A stretch of 64,000 nt of DNA from Apus apus (Eukaryota > Chordata > Aves > Apodiformes > Apodidae), in assembly GCF_020740795.1 (NCBI RefSeq), contig NC_067312.1, forward strand, positions 62,286,405-62,350,404, in the 5' to 3' direction. The position numbers and the translations under genes were made by a program. Shown here piece by piece: positions 41,001-53,000 of the stretch (position 1 is its first letter; each line of letters starts with the position of its first letter). The notes under the pieces are model-generated. The model did not search any database. It worked only from the letters and a program-made list of their open reading frames with translations, and was not told where the DNA came from.

Positions 41001-44000
41001 GTATGCTGTGCTACCTATTGTAGGCTTTTTCATTATTCCACAGAATCACAGAATTATTGAGGCTGGAAAAGACCTCTGAGATCATCAAGTCCAGCCTATG
41101 ACTTAACACCACCACATCAGCTAGACCATGGCACTAAGTGCCACATCCAGTCTTTCCTTAAACAACTCCAGGGATGGGGCCTTCACCACTTCCCTAGGAA
41201 GTCCATTCCAATGTCTGCTCACCCTCTCAATGAAGAAGTACTTCCTAATATCCAGTCTAAACCTCCCCTGATGCAGCTCCACGCCATGCTCATGTCTTGT
41301 CCCTAGTTGCCTGGAAAAAGAGCCCAGCCCCCACCTGACTACAGCCTCCCTTCAGGTAGTTGAAGGGAGTGATAAGGTCCCCCCTGACTCTTCTTCTCTC
41401 CAGGCTAAACAACCCCGGCTCCGTCAGCCTATCCTCATAAGACTTTCCCTCTAGTCCTTTCACCAGCCTCATTGCTCTCCTCTGGACCTGCTCCAGCACC
41501 TCAATATCCTTCTTGAAGTGAGGGGCCCAGAACTGCACACAGTACGCGAGGTGAGGCCTCACTAGTGCTGAGTACAGGGGGGAAATCACATCCCTACTCC
41601 TGCTGGCCACACTATTCCTGATGCAAGCCAGGATGCTGTTGGCCTTCCAGGCCACCTGGGCACACTGCTGGCTCATGTTGAACCGGTTGTCAACCAGTGC
41701 TCCCAGGTCCCTCTCTGCTGGGCTGCTCTCCAGCCACTCTTCCCCCAGTCTGCAGAGCTGCCTGGGTTCATTGTGGCCAAAGTGCAGGACCCTGCACTTG
41801 GTCCTGTTGAATTTCATGCCATTGGCTTTGGCCCATCGACCCAGCCTGTCCAGGTCTCTCTCCAGCTTTGGTGTCATCCGCAAACTTACTAAGGGTAGAC
41901 TCAACCCCACATCCAGGTTGTCAGTAAAGATGCTGAATAGGACTGTGCCTAGTATTGATTCCTGGGGGACACCGTTGGTCACTGGATGCCAACTGGATGC
42001 AGCTCCATTCACCATCACACTCTGGGCCTGGTCATCAAACCAGTTTTTAACCTGGTGAAGCGTGTACCTGTCCAAGCTGCATATTGCTGTCTTCTCCAGG
42101 AGGATGCTGTGTCAAAGGCCTTGCTGAAGGACTTCCCCTCATCCACTAGCTGGGTCACCCAGTCATAAAAGGATTTGAGATTTGTCAGGCAGGACCTTCT
42201 TTTCCTAAACCCACATTGGCTGGACCTGATCTTCTACAGATCATGGACATGTCTTCTACATGTCGCTTGATGGCACTCAGGATGATCTGTTCCATAATCT
42301 TGCCAGGCCCTGAGGTCAGGCTGAGAGGCCTGTAGTTCCCTGGATCCTCCTTCCAGCCCTTCTTGTGGACGGGCTTCACATTGGCCAACCTCCAGTCATC
42401 TGGGACCTCCCCAGTCAGCCAGGACTGGTGATAAATGATTGAGAATGGTTTGGCCAGTTCTGCCAGCTCCCTCAGCACCCTACGATGAATCCCATCCAGA
42501 CCCATGCACTTGCTGGGATCTAAGTGGCACAGCAGGTCCGTAACTACTTCCTGCTCCCCATTCCTGTCTAGTAGCTCAGGAGCCCAGTTTTCCTGAGGGT
42601 AGCTAGTCTTTTTGTTAAAGAGGCAAAGAAGGTGTTAAGTACCTCAGTCTTTTCCTTTTCCTCCATTATTAAGTTCCCTCCTCATCCAATAAGGAATGAA
42701 GATTTTTATTGACTCTCCTTTTGCTATTAATGTATTTATAAAAGCATTTTTTATTATCCTTTACACAGATGGCTAGATTAAGTTCTTGCTGAGTTTTTGA
42801 ATCTCAAATTCTCTTTCTACAGGCTCTTACAGTATCCTTAAATGTTTCTTGATTCATCTGCCCCTTTTTCCAAAGTTGATACACTCTTTTTATTTCTGAG
42901 TTCTTGTAATAGTTCCCTGCTCAACCAGGCTGGTCTTCTTCCCCACCAGCTCCTTTTTCAGCACACAAGGACAACCTGCCCCTGTGCCTTCATCATTTCA
43001 TTCTTAAAGTAAGCCCAGCCCTGCCAGCCTGCTTTGTTTTTGAGGGCTGCTTCCCAAGGGACTCTCTGAACCAGCATCCTGAATAGACTGAAGTCAGTCC
43101 TCTGCAAGTCCAAGGTAGAGATTTTGCTGACAACCCTCCTAACTTCACCGCATATTGAAAATCCTGTCATGTTATGATCACTGTGCCCATGACAATCTCG
43201 AACCACTACATCTTCTACCAGCCCTTCCCTGCTCATGAACAGTAGGTCCAGCATGCCACTACCCCATGGAGGCTCACTTACCAGCTGTAGCAGGAAGCTC
43301 CTGGATTGCCCCATTTCTGTTGTGTTGTACTTCCAGCAGAAATCTGGTGAATTGAAGTCCCCACAACAACAAGTGCAACCTAATAGAAAAAGAGGTGAGG
43401 GAAAATAAATTCTATGACTTCCTGTACTGTTTTAACGTCCTTCAGAATCTGGAGGGGTTTTTTGGCTCTACTTAAAACCTCTTTGCTGTTGTGTTTCTAC
43501 AGCAGCTACACGTGATAGTACATGCAGTAAAGTGTTCTAGATACTCATTACCTTGTCTGTGGTGACTCATAAGTGCTTTGGCTGAATTATTAAAACAGGG
43601 TTTCAAAGGTGGAAGAAAATGAGTTTTCCATCTGTCATTGGAGACCAGTAAACTTTGCTGCTTCATTCATTAATATTGTGGTTCTTGATTCTATAAAAAA
43701 CCCCAAACTGTCTTGCTAAACCCACTTAAGCACTTTCATCCTTAGAATAAAAGTCAGTGTGTTGATTATTTGACCAAGAAAGAATTACTGTAGAGCTCTT
43801 ACATATGGAGACCGTAATGGTTAGTGTTCAAAAGGAGTAACTAGAGGGACTTCAGGGTGTGTCTTAAAACCTAACTGTCCATAAACTTCTAATGTAGAGT
43901 GAAGAGCTAGATGCTAAATTAGTCTTTCCGAATATCAGTGTAAAGTTCTGTAGACAGCTACAGACATGTGCCGTGAGGCACATCAATCTCCAGAGGTTGC

Positions 44001-47000
44001 TTCTAATCCCTAGTATTCTTTAATTCTGTGATTCTGTGACAGAGCTGTCTGGGCCTTCTGCCTCTAGTGCTTGTAGGTGATGGGCAGTTCTGTGAAGTTA
44101 TATCAGTGCTCTGCCACCATTTTCAGAATAATGGAAAATTACATTTCCATGTTTATGTGATCACCTGAGTAAACTTCTGAAGATAATAAGCCAATTTAAA
44201 CACTTGAGCCATGTCAGAATTTTAGAGGTCTGACATTTTTAAGTGTGACCAGTAAAAATAATTTACCCAGCTTAAGTGAGTTGCTGGTGAGGAGCTGCAA
44301 ACTTGCACTTTCCAAGATGGTGTTTGACAAATACAGATGGTGAAAAGTGAAGAAGCAAGAGCTGTCTAATGCTGATATTGAGCCCCATGCTTGAGTGCTA
44401 ACAGAAACTTCACACAATCATGGTGGTAGGAAAAGACCTTTAAGATCACAGAGGCCAACTGTCAACCCAGAAAAAAACACCATGCCCACTAGAGCATGCC
44501 CTGAAGTGCCATGTCTACATGTTTCTTGAATACCTCCAGGGATGGTGACTCTACCACCTCCGTGGGCAGCCTCTTCCAGTGCCTGACCACTCTTTCAGTA
44601 GAGAAATTCTTAGTAATGTCTGGTCTAAATCTCCCCTGGCTCAACTTCAGGCCACTTCCTCTCATCCTGTCCTTATTTACTTGGGGGAAGAGGCCAACCT
44701 CACTATGCCTCCTTTCACGTAGTTGTAGAGGGCAATGTCATCTACCCTGCGAGTCTCCAAACTCAATTTGTTGTAGGTGACTGTAGAATGTTAGTTAAGC
44801 TTACTTACATAGTTGTCTTCTGCAGCAGGATGAGGTGTTTCCATGTTCTTTTGGAGGTAAGCATCTTGACAGTGATACATAACAAAGACTGTTTATAAAG
44901 TAGGTATTTATTTGTAGAAGCCTTACAGCATTAGATTGGTAGGAGTGCTTAGTATGTGCCAGTAACTGCTATAGCCGATACAAGGGTTAGATCTCAATTA
45001 TTTCCTCCCAAAAGCTGGGCAGAGCAGTTGCCTTTCTTTATGGAAGAAAAGCTTACGCTTTTGAGAACTTCTCAGGAAAGCAAGACATGCAAAATTTCAT
45101 TTTTCATGCAAATATTAATTCAGAATATTTAAAAAACCAAACAAAACCCACCACAAAACCACAACCTAATTCTGAAGTTTTCAAAGGGAAAATCTAAAAT
45201 TAATATATCAAGCAAATGTTTCTGAAAGTGTCAGTTTCCACCAGTTTCCACTGGTGGAAAAAACCCCTCGTAAAACAGACAGAAAATTTGTCCATGTAAC
45301 TTGAATCTAGACCATGTCATCTTATTTCTCAAAGTGAAATAATGTGTACAACAAGCGTAAATGCCAGCATTCATCAGAACAAATCTATTTCTTGGAAAAG
45401 AGGTCTACAGCTTATGTACTACTCTAAGACAGCTTATATACTACTCTAAGACTGCTTTTCTGAGAGGGAAAAAATAGCTAGAAATTTTAAAAGCCTGGTA
45501 TTGTTATAGAAATACTAGTACTTCCTTTTCCTTTTGGAATCTTTCAATACTTGTGTTTTAAACAAAAATCCTAGGCTCTGTCCTTCTCTGTCCCCACACC
45601 CTTTACCACTGTCTTTTCCATTTCACTCTTCTAGATGTATGCAATGTGCAGAATGCATCCAAACTTGGGGGGTGTTAGGTAAAAGGACAGAGATGGCATA
45701 AATTCTCCTTTCTTCTACCTAAAGGAACTGTCCTACCACTATCAAAAAATTAGATATGATTTACTTTGGGTAAGTTCCTCTATGAAAATAGAAAAGGAGG
45801 GCTAGTAGGCAGTGCCTTTTAAGGTTTGCTCATGTCCAACCAACCTGGGGTTGCATAGTTTCAGAAATACTGGAATGGATAAAGTCTTAACATTGCTGGT
45901 TTTGCTGAAAAAAACTCTGTGCCTTTCCAACTGCTTCTTCCTGTCACTTTCTCTTTTACAGAAATAATGCACCTTAGTAGTATCTTCAGGTATCTGCAGA
46001 ACAGTAGCAGGGGGCTAGTCCTGGTTGGAGTTCCATGTGATATAGAACCTAGATCAGTTCTAGTACTAGTGGGCATGTGGAAGCAAGTCTGAAAAATGAG
46101 ATCTGGGAAGGAGCGTGCTTCTGTTTCATCTGGTTTCAGTGCTGCTGTTTTAAGTTGAAGTCACACCTTTCATACTTTTACAGTAACAGGAATATTTTCT
46201 CAGCCGCCTCAAGTGAGAAATCTGCTTTGAATTGTTTTAAAACTTGCTTTATAAGCCTGTCTAAAATGGAAAGGTACAGAGAAGTGATTGTTTGTTTCCT
46301 AAACATTAGTGCTGGTATATAGCTGGCTGTAGAAAAAAGAAGAATTGAAAGTGGAAGGGCTTCATTTTATAATTTGTTTTATATTACGTAATATTGTATA
46401 TACTTTCATATATATGATGTATACAACATATGAGGCTTATTTCATTTTGAAATTTGGGTGAGTCATATAGACAGAAGTTGAAAGCAGAGCCCTTTTCCAA
46501 ATTGGTATTGAACCTTTCTGGTAACTTTGTTTAACCCTGAGTGGATCTGTTCTAGTGCCCTTTTACCTGCGTGGTGACATACTTGCCACAGCAAGTCAAG
46601 TTTGTAACAGGACTTGAGGTCAACTGGGAAGTTAATTCTGGTATCAAATTACTGCTCTGTAGTCAGTATTATCTTTTAAGGAGCTAGTTTTCTTGAAAAT
46701 GCACAGCATTAGTAATTTAAACTAGAACAGGAACTTCTGTATACCCAGGAAGTGTGTAGTTTGTCAGTGGTCAAAACCAGCTAGTGGAGGAAAAATCATG
46801 CAAGATTTGTAGAGGAGAGATTTACTTCCTCTTTAAAGACAGATGAGCTGTCTGCAGTTTGAAAAAGTGTTGTTTCTAGTGAGCCATTTTAAGCCCCGAA
46901 GAGACTGAAGATAGAGACTAAAGATGGTTAGTCTTTCTGATTTTTTACCTGCTAATATTTCTATTGTATGTGTTACGGGCTTTTGGCAGGGGTCAGGGTG

Positions 47001-50000
47001 TATTATTGTTGTATAATTTCAATTAAATGCATGGCTTGGTCTGCTCAGTTACCAGCCTGTCTGGTTAAATCAACTGTTGTTCAGAGTGTAAAAACTAAAA
47101 TTGGTACAGGTGCTAAAAAAGAGCTGATTGGTAAAAGGAATTTAATTTCGTTTCACAGTATCTCATGCAGAAATAAATTATATACCACTTTAAAAGACTG
47201 TTTACCTAACAGTATATTTAAAAAAAATATCGCGTTATCAGTCTTCCTTTAACTCATTGTGTACTATAAGTTCAGTTATCACATCTAGTTTCATCTCTGT
47301 ATTGAAAGAAATTATTTGACACGTGGGTGTTACTTACAGATTATCTTATTAAAGTTGTATGTCATTGTGTTTTACAGTGCATGTTTGTTATCTTCATGAT
47401 GCATAGCTATCTCTATTGCAGAAAAACTTCTTTGCTAACTCAGAATGTTTTTCTAGAAGCAACAGAGGAAGTTTCACTGGACAGTCCAGAGAGGGATCCA
47501 ATACTTTCACCAGAACCTACTCCTGCAACTACTCCTGTAACGCCTACTACATTAGTAGCTCCCAGAATGGAACCGAAAAGTGTAACAGCCCCTGTGATTT
47601 TTGATAGAAGCAGAGAAGAGGTACACGGTGAACTTCTAAATTATGGAGATGACTTGTTTATTATTTGATGTTTTTTCTTCTTTTAAAGTGATAGTGTTGA
47701 CTCACAGGATCGTTCTTTGCTGAGAGGAAGTATGTGAAAGAAAACTTTATTTATTTTGCATATTAAGTTTAGTATGAGTTTGATTCTTTAAAAGACCATA
47801 ATGATTCATTACTTAAGGTATTATATTGGACGTTTGTAGTGGGAGGAGTAAGCTCCTCTGTTGCTTCAGAATAGATACTGTAAACATGTATGTAGAAGCA
47901 GGCCATCCACTTGGTATAGAAATGTTTGTTCAATTGCAACTCCTATTAGCATGTTACAAGTTTCAAGTTGGATTCTGAAGCTGTTGTTAATGTGGAAATG
48001 GAGGAAGGCAGTGTTAGCTTTGTCCTGCATGCTAAGAAACAGCTGACGCTAATGGTAGTTGCAACATTGCTATTTACATTTGATGTTCCATTCAAAGTGT
48101 TGGCATTGCTGAATGCTGTTCTTTCTGATGTATTTTCATGCTAGGCAGTGCCTCTGCTAAATCAGTTTGCAAACAATTTGTCTGTAACTCAGTGATGACT
48201 GCTTCCCCGGCTATCAAAAGATATAATTTTATTCTGATTTTTCCCTCCTTCAGCCCTGGTACACTCTCCTTTCTGCCATGGTGTTTTTTAAAATCTGTTT
48301 TTATCAGATGTTTGTATATTATATGAAAAATAATTAAATTCTGCCTTCTCAGAAAATTTTGTCTTTTTCCTTCCCAAGCTCTTCTGCTACAGACACTATT
48401 AATCACAAGTTGTATCTGTCTTTTGATTAGAGACATAAAACATTACAAATGAGAGTGGCTTTTGAGCCATAGTATCTGCTGGGATTGGAGGAGATACAAT
48501 GACCATGCCCCTGAGATAAATATTAAAAATTTTGAGGCCAACAGGTCCTGAGGAAAGGCTGCCACACTAAAAGCTTTTGCAGGAAGGCCTAAAATAAAAC
48601 CATAGAATAATTTAGGTTGGAAAAGACCTTTAAGATCATCAAGTCCAACTGTAAAACTAACACTGGAAAGTCCACCACATGAACATTGTTGCAGTGACAA
48701 TCAGTGTTAGAAATCATACTGACAACATTGAATGCTGGGTCTGGAAGGGTTTTTTTCGTTATACAAACATACTGACTTTTTCTCATCCTTCCTTATCCTT
48801 GTAACACTGCAAAATATGAATGCATGTTCCCTTGTTAAATTTGGCATATCTTTTTCCTAGATTGAAGAGGAAGCAAATGGAGACCTGTTTGATATAGAAA
48901 TCAACGTATCAGACCCAGAGAAAGTTGGTAAGTTCCTTGAGCCTAGTCAGATGAAAAGCTATTGAGTGTGTATTTTGGGACAAGAAGTGTGTGGAGGGAT
49001 TAAAATAACTTGTCTGAGGATAAGAATCTTAATTTTCTTACAGGAGATGGCATGAATGCTTATATGGCATACCGAGTAACAACAAAGGTAAACAGTGCAA
49101 CAAGTACTTGTAGATAACTTTGTATCATAACTGAGTAGCTGAATGAGTAATTCATAATTAATTTTTTGTTTTAAGACATCGCTTTCCATGTTCCACAAAA
49201 ATGAATTCTCTGTTAAACGAAGATTCAGCGATTTTCTGGGCTTGCACAGCAAACTAGCAACAAAGTACATGCATATCGGTTACATCGTGCCTCCAGCTCC
49301 AGAAAAAAGTATTGTAGGTAAGTGTAGTTTGTACAAGATTGAATTTAAACATATCATTTAAGTACTGTCATATAACTTAAGTATTTTTCTACCTGTTGGG
49401 CTTGTAAATTAATTACTTTTCTGCACAAATATTATTTACTGCTTATGAGGTGGTCCAAACTATTAAAGATTCTTTCTGTTCTGTATTTTAAGAAGTTCAG
49501 GTTAAACTGGAAAGATGTGTACTGGCCTTTTCCTAACTCAGACCAGCACTGATAATCAGAAGGACTTTTTTCATAATACATGGCCTTCTTTCTTCACTGT
49601 TGCCTTTCAAGAGCTGATTATCAAAAATAAGGTGTTAAATGGAAGTTTATTTTTAACTTGCACTGTTATCAGTTGCTTGCAGTTTACAGAGCTTCATTGA
49701 TACTCCACCCCTCTTATACGTTTCTTTTAGTCATGGTGAAAGCTAAAACCTCTAGTTAATTCTTCAGAGTTCTAATTCAGAAAATGCTTTTGAGTGATGC
49801 TAGTCTTCCGGAATGCCTTGAAGGATCAGATATTTTCTTCATAATCTAAGAAACGTGCCTGATGCATTGAAGCAACTTCAGATTTATGAGCTGTAGTAGT
49901 AGAGGCTTTTTCCAGCTAAACGTTTTAAACATTAAAATCTGTTTAAATCTTTTGCCTGTATCCTTATAAATAAATTATTGGCTTCTAGAACCCTGTTTGA

Positions 50001-53000
50001 TACGTAGGGAATGTCAGGAATTTATTTATTTATTTTCAGTAATTTAGTCTATAAAGCTAATTAGAGCAGTTGCTTTTCATGTAAGTAGAATAGGCAGACT
50101 GAGTAGATGTAGACAGCATAAAGTTTGGGAATATAATGCTTTAAATCTGTGGAAAGCACTGCATTTTCCTGTCTGCATGATTTAAAATGTGATAAAAAAT
50201 GTTGGTAGTTCTTGAAAGCAATATAAGATTCTGTAATAATCAATTTGTTGTGTTAGGAAAGTAAGTTCAATTACAAATGCTAACAGGGCTTATGGTGATG
50301 GAATGAGGCTTCTAGTCAAGTCCTTTGGATGATACAGTGTATAAGGTATTTATGACAGTGTGCAATTACATGGAAAAACAGTATTTGCATCACAGTGAAA
50401 TTAATCTGTAAGATAAAGCTTAGACAGGATTTCAGGTACAAATTTAACAAAGCCAGAATAAACCTCTGGAAGTGTGTAAAATGGTGGGATTTATTGCAGT
50501 GTAAGCAAGCACTGACTGTCACTTCAGATAGAGGCTTTGTTAAACTACAGGTAAGTTCGGAAAGCTCACAGCCCCTGTAGCATGTTTTCCAAAGAGCATG
50601 AAACTCCTTCTTTAAACTTGAACTTCAGTGCACAAGTGATATTTAGTTCTATTCAGAAATATGTAGTCCATGTATTTCTAACTCACAAGAAGGGATTCTA
50701 GGCTCATTTAAAACGGGGCATCTTAAAGCACAGAGCTTGCGAAACAGCTGAAAATATTGTGAGGAACAATTACTGAAAGAGGTTGCTGAGGAGAGTTCAG
50801 GATACCTCCTCTCTGGAAGTGTTCAAGGCCAGGCTGGATGGGACTTCGAGCAACCTGGTACAGTGGGAGTCCCCCTGTCCATGCAGGGGGAGTGGAACTA
50901 GATGATCTGTAAGGTCCCTTCCAACCCAAACAATTCTGTGATTCTATATTGTATTTACATGACTCATGTTTATTTTTGAAGTTTTAATAGGAAATATCAA
51001 ACGTTCAGTGTTAGGCAGTGTGTATGGTACAGAAGTCCATAGAGTGTTCATTCTGTTACACTGTTGATTTCACCTGGAGTTGTAAGCTTTGTTTTGGTGA
51101 TGGAAAAGAGGGGCTGGCATTTCAAACCTTAACCACAAAGTCAAGTGATAAAGCTAGAGCTCAACATTCATCCAAACTACCACACTACTTACGTGTGTGT
51201 TGGAAGATCACATTTTCTGCTTTTAAGTCAGTAATATATTAAGTCATGGATCCTTTCCTCTGAAGGTTTAGAGTGCTAGAAATAATTATCAATATCACAA
51301 GTTAGGAATTTCTCATATTGGTAGTTTGATTACATATTCAGTTTTTTCCTTATGAACTTCTGTTGGAATCAAATGTGAAGTATCTTTTGTATTAAATTGC
51401 AGTGTTTCATGCTTTGTGGAGTGAAATATTAATGAATAGTAATACTCTAATACAAAGAGATGAGGCATGTGAATTACCTTACTCTGGAATACTTTAATCC
51501 TTGTTCTTAAATACATATTTTCTTTATAGATGAATTTGTGGATTTACAGTTACACTACACTGTGCAGTATGCTTTTGGAAAAAATGCCGATCGGATTTAT
51601 TTTCATCATGTTACAGACAAGGGAAAAACTAAGGCTTCATTGAGAGGTTAAGGGTCCCTCCTTGTTCCTGTAAGGATGCTGTTTGTCCCCTCTGTGGGTT
51701 ACTGTGTGAAACTTCTAAAGCCAGAAGAGAGATCGGGTGAGGAACAACTTTGAGAACTGCTGACCTGGCAGGTCACAGAGTACCTATTCAGAACCTTAGG
51801 AGCTGGAGAAGCACAGAACTAACAGACCAGGAATACACTACAGGGAGAAATAAGATGTTTGGACTGTATCATAACATACTTCTTTGTGTTTTAGGAAATA
51901 ATTATGAATGTTCAGTGTTTCATGCTGGTTTTGATGGGACTCAGGTTCCTGAACTCCCTGAGTTTGGGTCTTTAGCATGAAAAATATTGACAGTCTTGAC
52001 AGTTTTAGAGTTCTTTTGTTGCTGAGGTTGAATGTATTTCCCATACCACGATACATCAGTAAGTCTGACTTCCCTATTACAGATTTTTGGCCTCTCTTGA
52101 CTTCGGCAGAGGAAGCAGTGTAAAGCTGCATACATTTTATTCTGATAATTTTATTCTCCGTTCAGTTTGTAGTTGTTCATATGCTCCAGAATTTTTGGAG
52201 CTGGTTAGTTTGCCTTAGTTGACTAAAAAGCTCTTTGTTTTAGAACCTTAAAAATTCATTAAAGAATGAAAATACTGCTCATTAGCTTACCAATTTATAG
52301 GTTTACAAGCTGAGATTTATTTTCCTATTCTGCTTTATTTGGATAACTTTTCTTCTTCTGAATATGAGTGACCAGTAGGACTCTGATCTTAAATTTAGAT
52401 TGTATTCAAAATGCAAATTAAATTAGTTTCATATCACCTCTAGTCACAATTAATATATTACAGGAAATTGTATATTTCACAGAGCTGCTCCCACAAAACC
52501 ATGCAGCATGCAGTGTTGATGTTTTTTCTGTTCCTGTGTAGTGTTTTTAATTGTAATTTTACTTAAATACATAAACTTAGGTGAACTTTTATCTTCTAAT
52601 CACATTGGTTATGTTACTGATTTTTTAACGATAAAATCAATATGATGCCATTTTTTTCAAAGGCATGACCAAAGTTAAAGTAGGCAAGGAAGATTCTTCA
52701 TCTACTGAATTTGTAGAGAAAAGAAGAGCAGCTCTAGAAAGGTAATGTATGTATCTAATTAAAACTTATTTAGCCTCATAATGACTTGTAATATACTACA
52801 TGGGCTCTGTAATTGGGATCTGAGCCATCAGTACTTAGATATATTCTGGAGGCTGTATTCAGCTGCCAAATGTTTGTATAGAAATTGAATAATTCTCATT
52901 AATAATGGGAGATGTAGTCTTATTCATATAGAGTATTGTAGCTAACTGTTTTCAGACTGGTTGGTGCTTTAAACTGAGATTGCAGAGATCCAGTAAGTAA

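Larger units (their letters stand above)
38610..47456 (+). other. SNX2 intron 2 (8.8 kb)
   Basis: A GT-AG intron. It contains the largest CR1 copy (41041-43385), two smaller CR1 pieces, a 22-bp tandem duplication and a short hairpin. A 117-codon open frame at 40070-40423 is discussed in findings and not called as a gene. Confidence 0.85.
49318..52662 (+). other. SNX2 intron 6 (3.3 kb)
   Basis: A GT-AG intron inside the PX-coding region. It contains a CR1 3' fragment (50765-50948), a MIR-like fragment (about 51605-51690) and a frame-compatible candidate cassette exon (51530-51646). Confidence 0.85.
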
